From Bradyrhizobium sp. SZCCHNS1050 (GTDB lineage: Bacteria > Pseudomonadota > Alphaproteobacteria > Rhizobiales > Xanthobacteraceae), in the NCBI RefSeq assembly GCF_032484785.1, contig NZ_JAUETR010000001.1, forward strand, positions 3,227,501 through 3,291,500: a DNA stretch of 64,000 bases, read 5' to 3'. Shown piece by piece: positions 52,014 to 63,069 of this stretch (the first letter of the stretch is position 1; every line of letters starts with the position of its first letter). A model generated the notes under the pieces. That model saw only the letters and a list, made by a program, of their open reading frames with translations. It did no database searches and had not been told where the DNA came from. The translations under genes and the position numbers were made by a program.

Positions 52014-52186
52014 GACGGACTCGCGACTGTTACGCCGCGCAGCGGCGCGCGGCATCTTGATACCGCGATAACAGGAGGTGGAGGGACCGTCATCCCCTTC
52101 GATCGCCGCGCTGACGGCGCGAGCAATATCATCCTATGGCAATCGTCCCGCCGCTGCGACTCCCAATCACGGCAGCGTCGGCCGAA

Positions 52187-53128
52187 TCAATTCTTGGCGT
52201 CCGGCGCATGCAGCACCGCTCGGCAGCCAGGCGGCAGTTGCGCCATCGTCAGCGGTTGCGGCGGCTTAGGGGGCTCTTTCGGCGGCAGCGGATGCAGCAC
52301 CGCATCCGAGAACCAATAGTCGAGGTCGCCGCAGCCATCGCCGCCCTCCTGGTTGGTCTGGCCGTGGCAGTCCGGATTGCCCGGCGGGCACACCATGCGG
52401 ATGTGGAAGTGATAGTCGTGGCCCCACCACGGCCGCACCTTGGTGAGCCAGCTACGGTCCCCCCTCGCGTCCCGGCACAGCGCCTTCTTGATCGCGGCGT
52501 TGACGAAGATGCGCTGCACCGACGGCTCCTGGGCCGCGGCGCGGATCACGGCGACGTGGCCCTTCGTGAACACCCGCGGATCGACATCGAGGCGATCAGG
52601 CCGAACCATCATGACCGCCGACATCTCCTCGCGCTCGTTGCGCGACAGCCTGTGGTCAGGCATCGGCGTCAGCCAGATGTCGGCGTCGAGCCCGATTTGA
52701 TGGCTGGCATGGCCGGACAGCGCTGGTCCGCCGCGCGGCTGGCCGATGTCGCCGACCAGGATGCCGGGCCAGCCGGCATCCTTGTGCGCGCGGGTCGCCA
52801 GCCGCTTCAGCAGCGCGATCAGGTTGGGATGGCCGAAATTGCGGTTGCGCGACAGCCGCATCACCTGCCAGCCCTCGCCGTTGACCGGCATTCGCTCGGC
52901 TCCGGCGATGCAGCCGCGATTATAGGTGCCGATCACCCTGGTCGGTTGCGCCGACGGCAGGATCCTCCGGGCGAACAGCTCCTTGGCCGGCGTATTCGGA
53001 TCGTCCGGATGCGCCAATGGCGGCAGGGCCTTTGGCTCGACGCTGCCCTTGTCCTGGGCATGGGCCGGGGCCGCCACGGCAATGACGGCCGAACTGATGA
53101 TGGCGACCAGAATCAGGCGGACATGCAT
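52187..53128 (-). CDS. mepA: Penicillin-insensitive murein DD-endopeptidase
   Basis: A 313-residue exported protein (signal MHVRLILVAIISSAVIAVAAPAHA). The M74 domain has the zinc ligands in SGHASHQIGLDADIWL (His and Asp) and HDYHFHIRM (His), with Cys pairs (CIAGAER, CRDARG, CPPGNPDC, CGDL). It cleaves D-alanyl-meso-DAP cross-links in peptidoglycan in the periplasm. The C-terminal Pro-rich tail (LPPKEPPKPPQPLTM) is longer than in E. coli. It forms its own unit, with about 170 bp of spacer on one side and about 390 bp on the other. Confidence 0.93.
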   Translation of the reverse strand: MHVRLILVAIISSAVIAVAAPAHAQDKGSVEPKALPPLAHPDDPNTPAKELFARRILPSAQPTRVIGTYNRGCIAGAERMPVNGEGWQVMRLSRNRNFGHPNLIALLKRLATRAHKDAGWPGILVGDIGQPRGGPALSGHASHQIGLDADIWLTPMPDHRLSRNEREEMSAVMMVRPDRLDVDPRVFTKGHVAVIRAAAQEPSVQRIFVNAAIKKALCRDARGDRSWLTKVRPWWGHDYHFHIRMVCPPGNPDCHGQTNQEGGDGCGDLDYWFSDAVLHPLPPKEPPKPPQPLTMAQLPPGCRAVLHAPDAKN

Positions 53129-53522
53129 GGCGCCAGTGTAGCGTCTGCCGACCGGCCGAGTTGCCCAATTCTACGTCAACAGCGGGTCATTCGGGCCGTT
53201 TTAACCTGGCTCTAACCCTGCTGCCGGATTGGCGGAACCGGCTGAACACGGCTCAATTGCGTGAGTTCGTTCGGTAAATGAACAATAAGCGCAGGGCCAT
53301 TGCACGGTATGCGGGTCTTTTCTGGCCCGTGGCAACCGACGTCACTTATCGCTGGTTGTACAGCAGCCCTTGGTTGATCCTCCGCGCAAGTCTCAACTCT
53401 CCAAATGCGCGAGTGCATCCACCTGTTCCCGTAACCAGTGGCTGTCGCGCCCTGCATCAAGATACCATTTTTTCAGAAACGTGGCCGAAAACTGCCGTTC
53501 GAGAAGGAGAGTGAGGCACGCG

Positions 53523-55742
53523 ATGCGGCCCGTTCGGCCACCCACGGCAAAAAAGCGCAATCGCGTGCCAAGCGCCCGCGATGCAGTTCACCCGGTCAAG
53601 CCAAGCCCGAGATTGCGTTGGCACAATTTGCGCAAGCTCGCCCCCGTCGATGAGATCGGCGGCAAGTGCGCCGAAGTGGCGATGGCTGAGGCGAAGAAGG
53701 CGCATGATCGGCTCATCGAAGCGATCGACATTCTTCCCGAGGGGATCGTGTTCCTCGACGCCGACGGCCGCTACATTCTCTGGAACAAGAAATACGCCGA
53801 AATCTACAACCGCAGCTCGGACCTGTTCGAATCCGGCGCCCGGCTGCAGGATACGATCCGGATCGGCGTTGCCCGCGGCGACTATCCGGAAGCCGCGGGC
53901 CGCGAGGAGGAGTGGATCGCCGAGCGGCTCGAAAAGCTGTTTCATCCGAGCGGTCGCCATGAGCAGAAGCTGTCGGACGGCCGTACCATCCTGATCGAGG
54001 AGCGTCTGACCGGCGATGGCGGCATCGTTGGCCTGCGCGTCGACATCACCGAATTGAAGCAGCGCGAGGAGTCGTTCCGCCTGCTGTTCGACGGCAATCC
54101 GGTGCCGATGATCGTCTGCGCGACGGATGACGGGCGCGTGCTCGGCGTCAACGAAGCGGCGGCCCAGCATTACGGCTACAGCCGGGACGCCTTCGAGCGG
54201 CTCAGCATCCGCAGCCTGCAGGCCTATGATAGCGAGCCGCCCTGGGCAGGCGAGCAGTCCAGCGAGGAGCAGGCGGCGCGCACCTGGAAGCATGTCCGCG
54301 CCGATGGCGCCCTGATCGATCTCGCGATCTATTCGCGCCATCTCGTCCACAACGCCCAGCCCGCGGTGCTGCTGGCGCTGATGGACATCACCGAACGCAA
54401 GCGCGCCGAGGCGCGGCTCGCCTTCCTGGCCCAGCACGACGCACTGACCGGCCTGCCGAGCCGCAACCTGCTGCGCCAGAAGATCGATGACAAGCTCACC
54501 CAGATGCGGCGCGGCTCCGAGAAGATCGCCGTGCTGGTGCTCGGCCTCGATAATTTCAAGTCGATCAACGATACCCTCGGCCACGCGGTCGGCGACCGGC
54601 TGTTGCGCGGGGTCGGCAAGCGGCTGCGCTCGGTCCTGCGTCAGGAGGACATCGTCGCGCGACTGAACTCCGACGAGTTCGCGGTGGTGCAGGGCGGGCA
54701 GGCGCGGCCGGAGGATGCGGCCCAGCTCTGCCGCCGGCTGCTGGAGGCGATCGCCGATCCCTATCTCATCGACGGCAGTTCGGTGACGATCGGTGCCACG
54801 ATTGGAATCGCCATGGCGCCGAACGATGGCGACGACGCCGAGAAGCTGCTCAAGAATGCCGACATGGCGCTGTCGCGCGCGAAGAACGAGACGCGCGGCT
54901 CCTTCAGCTATTTCGAATCCGGCATGGATGCGCGGGCGCAGAGCCGGCGCAAGATCGAATCCGAGCTGCGCGAGGCCATCCAGCGCGACGTGCTGCAGCC
55001 GCATTATCAGCCGCTGATCGACCTCTCGACCGGACGCATCACCGGTTTCGAGGCGCTGGCGCGCTGGCCGCATCCAGAGCGCGGCATGATCCCGCCGTCG
55101 GAGTTCATCCCGGTCGCCGAGGAGACCGGCCTGATCTCGGCGCTCGGCCGCGCGATGTTGCGGCACGCCTGCAACGACGCCGCGAAATGGCCGGACGACG
55201 TCCGTGTCGCCGTGAACATGTCGCCGCTGCAGTTCCGCGTCGGCAACGTGCTGTCGCTGGTGATGGACGTGCTGAAGCAGTCGGGCCTGCCGCCGAGCCG
55301 GCTCGAGCTCGAGATCACCGAGACGCTGGTGCTGGAGAAGAGCGGCCAGGTGCTGGCCACCCTGCATGCGCTGCGCGCGCTGGGCGTGCGCATCTCGATG
55401 GACGATTTCGGCACTGGCTATTCCAGCCTGAGCTATCTGCGCAGCTTTCCGTTCGACAAGATCAAGGTCGATCAGTCCTTCATCCGCGGTCTCGCGGCCA
55501 ATCGCGAGGCGCAGGCGATCGTCCGCTCGATCGTCAGCCTGGGCAAGGGGCTCGGCGTCATCATCACGGCCGAAGGCGTCGAGACGGAGGCGGAGCTGCG
55601 CTGTCTGCGCGCCGAGGGCTGCCATGAAGGGCAGGGCTATCTGTTCAGCCGGCCCCGGCCCAATGTCGACATCGTCCGGCTCTTGCAGGCGCAGCGGGAT
55701 GCCATGGACGGTACCTCACCCGGCAACGCGCTGGTGGCTTGA
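53523..55742 (+). CDS. PAS-PAS-GGDEF-EAL protein with degenerate GGDEF site
   Basis: I start at the ATG behind GTGAGG (MRPVRPPTAKKRNR), giving 739 residues. A short PAS-7 type domain (about 55-180; DILPEGIVFLDADGRYILWN) and a second PAS (about 185-300) are followed by GGDEF and EAL domains. In the GGDEF part the signature reads LNSDEF instead of GGDEF, so cyclase activity is unlikely. The EAL part retains FEALARW, EITETLVLE, DDFGTGYSSLSYL and TAEGVET, so phosphodiesterase activity against cyclic di-GMP is expected. No membrane segment is seen, so it is a cytoplasmic sensor. The PAS input signal is unknown. Confidence 0.9.
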   Translation: MRPVRPPTAKKRNRVPSARDAVHPVKPSPRLRWHNLRKLAPVDEIGGKCAEVAMAEAKKAHDRLIEAIDILPEGIVFLDADGRYILWNKKYAEIYNRSSDLFESGARLQDTIRIGVARGDYPEAAGREEEWIAERLEKLFHPSGRHEQKLSDGRTILIEERLTGDGGIVGLRVDITELKQREESFRLLFDGNPVPMIVCATDDGRVLGVNEAAAQHYGYSRDAFERLSIRSLQAYDSEPPWAGEQSSEEQAARTWKHVRADGALIDLAIYSRHLVHNAQPAVLLALMDITERKRAEARLAFLAQHDALTGLPSRNLLRQKIDDKLTQMRRGSEKIAVLVLGLDNFKSINDTLGHAVGDRLLRGVGKRLRSVLRQEDIVARLNSDEFAVVQGGQARPEDAAQLCRRLLEAIADPYLIDGSSVTIGATIGIAMAPNDGDDAEKLLKNADMALSRAKNETRGSFSYFESGMDARAQSRRKIESELREAIQRDVLQPHYQPLIDLSTGRITGFEALARWPHPERGMIPPSEFIPVAEETGLISALGRAMLRHACNDAAKWPDDVRVAVNMSPLQFRVGNVLSLVMDVLKQSGLPPSRLELEITETLVLEKSGQVLATLHALRALGVRISMDDFGTGYSSLSYLRSFPFDKIKVDQSFIRGLAANREAQAIVRSIVSLGKGLGVIITAEGVETEAELRCLRAEGCHEGQGYLFSRPRPNVDIVRLLQAQRDAMDGTSPGNALVA

Positions 55743-56747
55743 GCGAGCGACGTTGGCCGATGTTGGACGCGCCTCGAAGCGCCGCCGATAGGCCGCGGGC
55801 GACGTTCCGACGATGCGCCGGAAAGCGACGCGAAACGTTTCGAGCGACCGGTAGCCGCACTGCGCCGAGATGTCCGCCAGGGAGAGCGTCGCATTCTCCA
55901 GCAGCTCCCGCGCCCGCGTCATGCGCTCCTGCTGCAGCCAGGCCGCAGGGCTCGCGCCCGTGCTGTCCTGGAACGACCGCAGCAAGGTCCGCTCGCTCAT
56001 CCCGGCGCGTTTTGCCATCGCGCTGACCGCAATCGGCTGCTCCAGTCGCCCCCGTGCCCAATCCATGACGGCGCCGATCGTCCGTCCCGGGCGGGCCTGG
56101 ACCGGTGCGACGACGTATTGCGCCTGCCCGCCGTCCCGGCGCGGCGGCATCACCAGCCGCCGGGCAACGCTGTTCGCAACCTTGCTGCCGAAATCGCGCC
56201 GGACCAGATGCAGGCAGGCGTCGATGCCCGCAGCGCTGCCGGCCGAGGTGATGACATTGCCCTCGTCGACATAGAGCGTGTCCTCTTCGACGCGAATATT
56301 CGGATAGAGCCGCTTCAGGTCGGGAATGTGCCGCCAATGCGTGGTGGCGCGCCTGCCGTCGAGCAGGCCAGCGGCGGCCAGAACGAACACGCCGGAGCAG
56401 ATCGACAAGCACCGCGCGCCGCGCGCGGCCGCCTGCGCGATGGCGCGCAGCAGGCGCTCGGGCGGCCGCTCGGTGCGATCGCGCCATCCTGGAACGATGA
56501 TCGTGCTGGCTTGCTTCAGGCGTGACAGGGGCGCGCCGGCCTCGACCACGATGCCGCCGGTCGCGCGGGCACGCCGCGCTTCGGCAGAGACCACCGTGAA
56601 CCGGTACCAAGGGAAGTCGAACTCCGGCCGCGGCAGCCCGAAGACTTCGACCGCGATGCCGAACTCGAACGTGCACAGCCCGTCATAGGTGATGACGGCG
56701 ACCAATCCCGGATTCGGGTGTGGAGCATGGGTTGCGGCGCGGGGCAT
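55716..56747 (-). CDS. GlxA/FtrA-type transcriptional regulator (DJ-1 domain plus AraC HTH)
   Basis: I use the internal ATG (MPRAATHAPHPNPGLVAVIT), which clears the divergent rhodanese start. Residues about 15-190 form a DJ-1/PfpI-like fold (CTFEFGIAVEVFGLPRPEFD, CLSICSGVFVLAAAGLLDGR), with a Cys at the nucleophile elbow. The C-terminal 100 residues are two AraC helix-turn-helix motifs (AMAKRAGMSERTLLRSFQDS and LADISAQCGYRSLETFRVAF). The rhodanese gene starts 99 bp away in the other direction and is its obvious target. The 3' end overlaps the end of the EAL gene by 27 bp, tail to tail. Confidence 0.9.
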   Translation of the reverse strand: MPRAATHAPHPNPGLVAVITYDGLCTFEFGIAVEVFGLPRPEFDFPWYRFTVVSAEARRARATGGIVVEAGAPLSRLKQASTIIVPGWRDRTERPPERLLRAIAQAAARGARCLSICSGVFVLAAAGLLDGRRATTHWRHIPDLKRLYPNIRVEEDTLYVDEGNVITSAGSAAGIDACLHLVRRDFGSKVANSVARRLVMPPRRDGGQAQYVVAPVQARPGRTIGAVMDWARGRLEQPIAVSAMAKRAGMSERTLLRSFQDSTGASPAAWLQQERMTRARELLENATLSLADISAQCGYRSLETFRVAFRRIVGTSPAAYRRRFEARPTSANVARSSHQRVAG

Positions 56748-56846
56748 TGGCGGAAACTTACCGAACTTTGTCCGATCCGTCACTTGGGTCGCCCCGGGTA
56801 GCGCGCGAGATTGGAGGAGCTCACGCAACGTCGCAGGAGAGAGACG

Positions 56847-57245
56847 ATGACGACCCATGTCACCGAGGTGCCCGCAGCCCCGTCAGCCCAGGCGCTCGCC
56901 CATTTCGAGGCGATGCTCTCATTCGAGACCGATTGCTGGGACGTGCACGAGAGTCTGCATGCAGCAGCTCCGGACTTCATCCTGGTGGATGTCAGGGGCC
57001 CGGCCTCGTTTGCCAAGGGGCACATCACCGGCGCCATCAACATCCCGCACCGGATTATGACCGCGGAGCGGATGGCCGAGTACGCGAAGGACAGGCTGTT
57101 CGTGGTCTACTGCGCCGGCCCGCACTGCAACGGCGCTAACCGCGCCGCGATCCGGCTTGCGCGGCTGGGACGGCCCGTGAAGATGATGATCGGCGGCATC
57201 ACCGGCTGGCTCGACGAGGGCTTTGCACTCGCGACCGGCGATTGA
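56847..57245 (+). CDS. Rhodanese-like protein
   Basis: A 132-residue single rhodanese domain. AGGAGAG lies five bases before the ATG; 12 codons upstream in the open frame are rejected. It has DFILVDVRGPASFAKGHITG and the active-site loop VVYCAGPHCNGA with the first Cys as nucleophile, then GGITGWLDEG. Rhodaneses move sulphur between carriers or sense cyanide and sulphide. The N-terminal 35 residues (TEVPAAPSAQALAHFEAMLS) are an unusual helical lead. The divergent GlxA-type regulator probably controls it. Confidence 0.88.
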   Translation: MTTHVTEVPAAPSAQALAHFEAMLSFETDCWDVHESLHAAAPDFILVDVRGPASFAKGHITGAINIPHRIMTAERMAEYAKDRLFVVYCAGPHCNGANRAAIRLARLGRPVKMMIGGITGWLDEGFALATGD

Positions 57246-57277
57246 AGCGGAGGCCCGGCTGTTACCTCATCACCAGC

Positions 57278-57303
57278 GTCGTCCCCGCGAACGCGGGGAC
57301 GAC
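57278..57303. repeat. Perfect palindrome, REP-like
   Basis: Arms GTCGTCCCCGCG and CGCGGGGACGAC with AA between give a 26-bp inverted repeat in the gap between the rhodanese and chemoreceptor genes, which face each other. It could end transcription from both sides. Elements of this kind, with the phrase CCCCGCGAACGCGGGG, are widely repeated between genes in bradyrhizobia as I recall; only one copy is in this window. Confidence 0.65.
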
Positions 57304-57370
57304 ACCGATTTTGGAGCTCGCCGCCTTGGAAGGCTGCGAGCCAAGAGGGCGGGATGGCGAAAGTCGCTCG

Positions 57371-59338
57371 CTACGCCGCCTTGCGCAGGCCGGCGAGGAA
57401 GGTGTCGACGCTCTTGAACAGGTCGTTCGCACGCTTGCCGAGGTCGCGCGTGGCGACCATGACGTGGTCGGCGAGCTCGCGTGACTGCTCGGCGGCGTCA
57501 CTGGCGCCGACGACGTTCTGCGATACCTCGTTGGTCCCGGACGCCGCCTGCTGGACGCTGCGCGCGATCTCGCGCGTCGCCGAGTCTTGCTGCTCGACGG
57601 CGGCGGCGATGGTCGCGGCAATGCCACTGATCTCCTGGATCGTTGTGCTGATGCCGCCGATGGCGGTCACGCAGTCGGACGTCGCGGCCTGGATCGAGGT
57701 GACCTGGCCGGCGATCTCCTCCGTCGCCTTGGCGGTCTGTCCGGCCAGCTCCTTGACCTCGGCTGCCACGACCGCGAAGCCGCGGCCCGCCTCGCCGGCA
57801 CGCGCCGCCTCGATGGTCGCGTTGAGCGCCAGCAGGTTGGTCTGGCTCGCGATCGCGTCGATCAGGCGCAACACGTCGCCGATCCTCTCGGCGGCTGCGG
57901 CGAGGCTGCCGACCATCTCGGTGGTCTGGCGCGCCTTGACGACCGCGGCATCGGCCACCTTGCTGGAATGCGCGACCTGGCGACCGATCTCGGTCACCGA
58001 GGAGGCGAGCTCCTCGGAGGCCGCAGCGACGGTCGACACGCCGCTCGAGGCTTCCTCGGACGCGGCAGCGGCGGCCGCTGCGCGCTGCGAGGTGCCGTTG
58101 ACGCTGACCGTGATCTCGTGGACGACGCGCTCCATGTCCGCCGTGGCCTTGGCAACCGAGGACACCACGCCCTTGACGTCGGCCTCGAACCGGTCGGCCA
58201 TCTGCCGCTGCAGCGCCTGCTTCTCCTGCTCGGCGCGGTGTTGCGTCGCCTCCTGCGCCTCGCGCAGGCTGGCCGTCTCGATCATGTTGCGGCGGAACAC
58301 GTCGACCGCCTGCGCCATCGTGCCGAGCTCGTCCTTGCGCTGGCCGCCGGGGATCGCGACCTCGGTGTCGCCGCTCGACAGCCGGTGCATGACGGCGGTG
58401 ATGGCGACCAGCGGGCGCGAGATGCCGCGAGCGACGAACAGCGCGACGATGACGGCGAGCAGCAGGATTACGACCGTGCCGATGATCAGCTGCTGCTGCG
58501 CGCTGGCGGCGGCGGCCTCATAGGCGGTGGTGTCCTTGATCAGCTCCAGCACGGCGATCGGGTCGCCGGCGTAGTTCCTGATCTGGCCAGCATAGACCGC
58601 GGCGGGCTTGCCGGCCAGGGTGGCATCGCGCAGCAGCGCCGTGCCCTTGAACACCGCGAGCACCTCGTCCGGGGTGGCGACGGTCTCGTCGCCGAACGTC
58701 GAGGACAGCCGCTTCGGCTGGCCGTCGTTGATCCAGTAGACGGCGAGATCGATGCCGAAGCGCTGCTTGGCGCGCTCGACGAATTCCTTGCCGAAGGCGG
58801 CGCCGACGTCGACGGTCGCGATCACCTTGCCGTCGCGCACGATCGGGGTCATGCCGAAGATGCCGAGCGACAGCCGGCTCTGCTCGACGCCGGCGATCAG
58901 GCGGCCGGTCTGGTTGGCCTGCACCACGGTGATGCGGCGCTTCGAGGTGTCGTCGCCGAACACCTTGGGCTCATGCACGCGATAGAAATTGGTGGCCGGC
59001 GGCGCCCATACGTTCACCAGCGGAATGCCCTGCGCCTTCAGCGACGTCATGGCGCCGCCGAGCAGGGCGCCAAGCGCGTCGCGGTCGCCCTTGAGGTAGG
59101 CGTCGGCGATCGGGGGCAGCGCCGCCAGGGTGGAGCTGACCGCCAGCGCGGCGCGGCCTTCATAGTCGATGCCGGCCGACACGCTGTCGAACTGCAGCTT
59201 GAGTTGCTGCTCCAGCGCCAGTCGGGTCAGAGCGCGCTGCTGGATGACGGAGAAGGTGCCGAGCACGGCACAGGCGATGGCGACGGTCAGCGAGAGCGCG
59301 ATGATCAGGCGGGCGGAGATCGACCGGAGGCGGGACAT
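57371..59338 (-). CDS. Methyl-accepting chemotaxis protein
   Basis: I start at the second ATG ([17 protein letters not shown]), which has AAGGA nine bases upstream; the first ATG has the same AAGGA directly against it. The 655-residue receptor has a membrane segment (about 10-30) and a large periplasmic sensor (about 35-275) of the Cache type ([20 protein letters not shown]). A second membrane segment (about 285-305), HAMP and a methyl-accepting domain follow, with the highly conserved tip region ([20 protein letters not shown]) and the hairpin end. It signals to CheA. The ligand is not predictable. No che genes lie nearby. Confidence 0.92.
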   Translation of the reverse strand: MSRLRSISARLIIALSLTVAIACAVLGTFSVIQQRALTRLALEQQLKLQFDSVSAGIDYEGRAALAVSSTLAALPPIADAYLKGDRDALGALLGGAMTSLKAQGIPLVNVWAPPATNFYRVHEPKVFGDDTSKRRITVVQANQTGRLIAGVEQSRLSLGIFGMTPIVRDGKVIATVDVGAAFGKEFVERAKQRFGIDLAVYWINDGQPKRLSSTFGDETVATPDEVLAVFKGTALLRDATLAGKPAAVYAGQIRNYAGDPIAVLELIKDTTAYEAAAASAQQQLIIGTVVILLLAVIVALFVARGISRPLVAITAVMHRLSSGDTEVAIPGGQRKDELGTMAQAVDVFRRNMIETASLREAQEATQHRAEQEKQALQRQMADRFEADVKGVVSSVAKATADMERVVHEITVSVNGTSQRAAAAAAASEEASSGVSTVAAASEELASSVTEIGRQVAHSSKVADAAVVKARQTTEMVGSLAAAAERIGDVLRLIDAIASQTNLLALNATIEAARAGEAGRGFAVVAAEVKELAGQTAKATEEIAGQVTSIQAATSDCVTAIGGISTTIQEISGIAATIAAAVEQQDSATREIARSVQQAASGTNEVSQNVVGASDAAEQSRELADHVMVATRDLGKRANDLFKSVDTFLAGLRKAA

Positions 59339-59489
59339 TCGGGGCATTCCTTGCTTTGCAGCAAGGGTCTCAGGATACCATTAAGGAACAGATACCGTAG
59401 TTGCACGGGAGCGCTGGTTCCGCTTTGGAATCCGGATTTTCTTCAGCCTATCGTGCTGATGAAACCAGAGAGGGGGGCGGGCCCGCGCC

Positions 59490-61301
59490 TCAGCTATCCA
59501 CCTTGAGGGCGGCGATGAAGGCTTCCTGCGGGATGTCGACCTTGCCGAACTGCCGCATCTTCTTCTTGCCTTCCTTCTGCTTCTCCAGAAGCTTGCGCTT
59601 GCGGGTGATGTCGCCGCCGTAGCACTTCGCGGTGACGTCCTTGCGCAGCGCGCGCACGGTCTCGCGCGCGATCACCTTGCCGCCGATCGCCGCCTGGATC
59701 GGGATCTGGAACATGTGCGGCGGAATCAGGTCCTTCATCTTCTCGACCATGGCGCGTCCCCGGCCTTCGGCGCGGGTCCGGTGCACCAGCATCGACAGCG
59801 CATCGACCGGCTCGTTGTTGACGAGGATCTGCATCTTGACGAGATCGGCCGGCTTGTAGTCGGTCAAATGATAGTCGAACGAGGCGTAGCCCTTGGAGAC
59901 CGATTTCAGCCGGTCGTAGAAGTCGAACACCACCTCGTTGAGCGGCAGGTCGTATTTGACCATCGCGCGGCTGCCGACGTAAGTCAGCTCCTTCTGATTG
60001 CCGCGGCGGTCCTGGCAGAGCTTGAGCACGCTGCCGAGATATTCGTCCGGCGTCAGGATCGTCGCCTCGATCCAGGGCTCCTGGATCTCGGCGATCTTGA
60101 CCACGTCGGGCATGTCGACCGGGTTGTGGATCTCGATCTCCTCGCCGTCGGTCAGCTTCATCTTGTAGATGACGCTCGGCGCGGTCGCGATCAGGTTGAG
60201 ATCGAACTCGCGGGAGAGACGCTCCTGGATGATCTCCAGATGCAAGAGGCCGAGGAAGCCGCAGCGGAAGCCGAAGCCGAGCGCGGCGGACGTCTCCATC
60301 TCGAACGAGAAGCTGGCGTCGTTGAGCCGGAGCTTGCCCATTGCGGCGCGCAATGTTTCGAAATCATCGGCATCGACCGGGAACAGGCCGCAGAACACGA
60401 CCGGGATGGCCGGCTTGAAGCCCGGCAGCATCTCCGAGACGGGCTTGCGGTCGTCGGTGATGGTGTCGCCGACGCGGGTGTCGGCCACCTCCTTGATCGC
60501 GGCGGTGATGAAGCCGATCTCGCCGGGCCCGAGCTCGTCGACCTGCGTCATCTTCGGCGTGAAGAAGCCGACGCGCTCGACGTCATAGGCGGCCCCGGTG
60601 CCCATCATCCGGACGCGCTGGCCCTTCCTCATCACGCCGTCGACGATGCGCACCAGCACGACGACGCCGAGATAGACGTCGTACCAGCTGTCGACCAGCA
60701 GCGCCTTCAGGGTCGCCTCGCGGTCGCCCTTGGGCGGCGGCAGGCGGGTGACGATCGCCTCCAGCACGTCGGGAATGCCAAGGCCGGTCTTGGCGGAGAT
60801 CATCACCGCGTCGGAGGCGTCGATACCGATCACGTCCTCGATCTGCTGCTTGATCTTCTCGGGCTCGGCCGCCGGCAGGTCGATCTTGTTGAGGACCGGG
60901 ACGATCTCGTGATTGTTGTCGAGCGCCTGATAGACGTTGGCGAGCGTCTGCGCCTCGACGCCCTGGCTGGCGTCGACCACCAGCAGCGAGCCCTCGCAGG
61001 CCGCCAGCGACCGGGAGACTTCGTAGGCGAAGTCGACGTGGCCGGGCGTGTCCATCAGGTTGAAGATGTAATCCTTGCCGTCCTTGGCATGGTAACGCAG
61101 GCGCACGGTCTGCGCCTTGATGGTGATGCCGCGCTCGCGCTCGATGTCCATCGAATCGAGCACCTGCTCCTTGCCCGCCATCTCGCGGTCCGACAGCCCG
61201 CCCGTCATCTGGATCAGGCGGTCGGCCAAAGTGGACTTTCCATGGTCGATATGGGCGACGATGGAGAAGTTGCGGATGTTGGGAATGGGGGCGGTCGTCA
61301 T
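59490..61301 (-). CDS. lepA: Elongation factor 4
   Basis: The 603-residue GTPase starts [20 protein letters not shown]; 73 upstream codons of the open frame are discarded. G motifs are AHIDHGKST (16-24), DTPGHVDF and NKIDLP, and the LepA-specific C-terminal domain ends [20 protein letters not shown]. LepA binds ribosomes and affects back-translocation or initiation under stress. Length and motifs are standard. It is a core gene and confirms that the right flank is chromosomal. Confidence 0.97.
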   Translation of the reverse strand: MTTAPIPNIRNFSIVAHIDHGKSTLADRLIQMTGGLSDREMAGKEQVLDSMDIERERGITIKAQTVRLRYHAKDGKDYIFNLMDTPGHVDFAYEVSRSLAACEGSLLVVDASQGVEAQTLANVYQALDNNHEIVPVLNKIDLPAAEPEKIKQQIEDVIGIDASDAVMISAKTGLGIPDVLEAIVTRLPPPKGDREATLKALLVDSWYDVYLGVVVLVRIVDGVMRKGQRVRMMGTGAAYDVERVGFFTPKMTQVDELGPGEIGFITAAIKEVADTRVGDTITDDRKPVSEMLPGFKPAIPVVFCGLFPVDADDFETLRAAMGKLRLNDASFSFEMETSAALGFGFRCGFLGLLHLEIIQERLSREFDLNLIATAPSVIYKMKLTDGEEIEIHNPVDMPDVVKIAEIQEPWIEATILTPDEYLGSVLKLCQDRRGNQKELTYVGSRAMVKYDLPLNEVVFDFYDRLKSVSKGYASFDYHLTDYKPADLVKMQILVNNEPVDALSMLVHRTRAEGRGRAMVEKMKDLIPPHMFQIPIQAAIGGKVIARETVRALRKDVTAKCYGGDITRKRKLLEKQKEGKKKMRQFGKVDIPQEAFIAALKVDS

Positions 61302-61417
61302 GGGTCGCGCAGATAGCACCCCAAGCCCCTCACCAGCAACCATATTGCTGAATTTCCAGGGGCTTTCTTCACGGCAAGCTGATTCCCCGCGCCGCCAAAA
61401 CAGGCTACCGAGGGCGG

Positions 61418-63022
61418 ATGTCGAGTACCTCTCTTCCGCCTCTCGCGGCGCGCATGCGCGGCCGTCTCGGACCGCGGCGAATCTCCGCCTGGCTGGTGGC
61501 GCGCGCCACGGCGCCGGCAACGTCGATCTGGGTCGTCGTCACCTTCGCGATCGTCCATGCCGTGCTGTGGACGGCGGTCCTGACCAATCTGAAGGCGGCG
61601 CAGGACGTCCACATGGACGTCGCCGAGGCCTATGCCTGGGGCAGCCGCTTCCTGCTCGGCTACGGCAAGCATCCGCCGCTGTCGGGCTGGATCGCCGGGC
61701 TGTGGTTCGCGGTGTTTCCGGTCAAGGACTGGGCGACCTATGCGCTGGCGATGGCCGTGAACGGCAGCGGCCTCGTCATCGTCTGGCTCGCGAGCCTCAA
61801 GGTGGTCGACCGCCGCCGCGCCTTCTTCGTCGTGGTGATGGTTGCGCTGTACCCGATCTTCAATTTCAAGGGCTTCAAGTACAACGCCGACCTGGTCCAG
61901 CTGCTGACCCTGCCGCTGCTGGTGCTGGCCTATCTCAACGCGTTCGAAAAGCGCAGCGCCGCCTCCGGCCTGTGGCTCGGCCTCGCCGGCGCGGCGGCGC
62001 TGATGACCAAATACTGGGTGCTGACCATGATCGGCGCCATCGGCCTTGCGGCGCTGCTGCACCCGGAACGGTTGCGCTTCCTGGCGTCGCCCGCGCCGTG
62101 GATCGCGATCGTCACCATGCTGGTGGCGATGATCCCGCATCTGGTGTGGCTGTGGCGGGTCGATTTCGTCGCCATCACCTATGCCGGGGATGTCTATACG
62201 CTGTCGGATCGCGGCCGCGCCGCCGAGCTCGTGCTCGGCTATGTCGGCCACAATCTGGCGCTGCTGGCTTTGCCGGTGGCGCTGGCGGCGCTGGTGATGG
62301 CCTGGCCGCCGCGATTCGCCTTCCGCAACTGGCGCGGCGGTCCCAATCCTGGCGTGAATGTAAGCCAGGCGATCAATGTTTGGCTGGTGCAGGCGATCGT
62401 TGCCGTCGGGCCGCCGCTCGGCGGCCTCGCCTTCACGATCTACATGAAGACCGATTGGGGCATCTCGCTGTTCTTCCTGGTGCCGCTGGCGCTGGTCGCA
62501 ATTCCCGCGCTGCGGCTGCGATCGGTCATGCTGCCGCGGCTCGCCGCCGTCTGGCTCGTCCTGTCGCTGCTCACGCTGATCGCCTCGCCCTGGATTGCCC
62601 GGCGCGAGATGGCCGCCAATCCGAACGGCGCCACCGGCTATGGCGCCCGTTCGGAGCTGGCGCGGGAGCTGACCAAGGCCTGGCATGCCCGATTCGGCTC
62701 GCCCTGGCCGCTGGTGGCCGGCTTTGCCGAGATGAACACGCCGATGACCTTCTACAGCCCGGACCACCCAAGGCCGTTCACGGTGCCCACCACGCCCGAG
62801 GAGACCTGGAGTTCCGGCCTGAGCGCGCTGGAGGACCTCAAGCGCGAGGGGTTCATCGGCATCTGCGACACCACCGACAACCGGATCGCGGCCTGCGAGG
62901 CCTGGATGGCCAAGGAGGCCCCGAAAGCCGAGCCGCTGGTCATGACCACGCAGCGCTTCTTTCACGGCCAGGCGGGCCCTGCAATCGTTTGGAAGGTGTA
63001 TATTCAGGCATCGGGGGGATAG
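61418..63022 (+). CDS. Family-39 glycosyltransferase (ArnT/PMT-like membrane protein)
   Basis: A 534-residue membrane protein with about eleven hydrophobic segments. The large first loop contains [14 protein letters not shown] and [11 protein letters not shown], where the acidic residue and the YGKHPPL stretch fit the catalytic region of GT39 enzymes that use polyprenyl-phosphate sugars. The last ~120 residues form an outside domain ([40 protein letters not shown]). It probably transfers a sugar to lipid A, lipid carrier or another envelope molecule in the periplasm. Acceptor unknown. The short gap to lepA (116 bp) holds the shared divergent promoters. Confidence 0.85.
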   Translation: MSSTSLPPLAARMRGRLGPRRISAWLVARATAPATSIWVVVTFAIVHAVLWTAVLTNLKAAQDVHMDVAEAYAWGSRFLLGYGKHPPLSGWIAGLWFAVFPVKDWATYALAMAVNGSGLVIVWLASLKVVDRRRAFFVVVMVALYPIFNFKGFKYNADLVQLLTLPLLVLAYLNAFEKRSAASGLWLGLAGAAALMTKYWVLTMIGAIGLAALLHPERLRFLASPAPWIAIVTMLVAMIPHLVWLWRVDFVAITYAGDVYTLSDRGRAAELVLGYVGHNLALLALPVALAALVMAWPPRFAFRNWRGGPNPGVNVSQAINVWLVQAIVAVGPPLGGLAFTIYMKTDWGISLFFLVPLALVAIPALRLRSVMLPRLAAVWLVLSLLTLIASPWIARREMAANPNGATGYGARSELARELTKAWHARFGSPWPLVAGFAEMNTPMTFYSPDHPRPFTVPTTPEETWSSGLSALEDLKREGFIGICDTTDNRIAACEAWMAKEAPKAEPLVMTTQRFFHGQAGPAIVWKVYIQASGG

Positions 63023-63069
63023 CTCCGCGGTCGTCCCGGCCAAGCGCTCCTGCGCGCGAGGCCTCCCGA

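Noticed and set aside
53457..55625. 722-codon frame opposite the GGDEF-EAL gene
   Set aside because: Shadow of the real gene; low-complexity translation.
57278..57303. CRISPR-like repeat
   Set aside because: A single perfect palindrome with no array. No CRISPR array or cas gene was seen in the window.
57587..59506. Long open frame on the plus strand, opposite the chemoreceptor gene
   Set aside because: It is the antisense of a clear receptor gene. The translation is rich in Arg, Gly and His without domains, as expected in GC-rich DNA.
59715..61316. Long open frame opposite lepA
   Set aside because: Antisense of lepA with no domain pattern.
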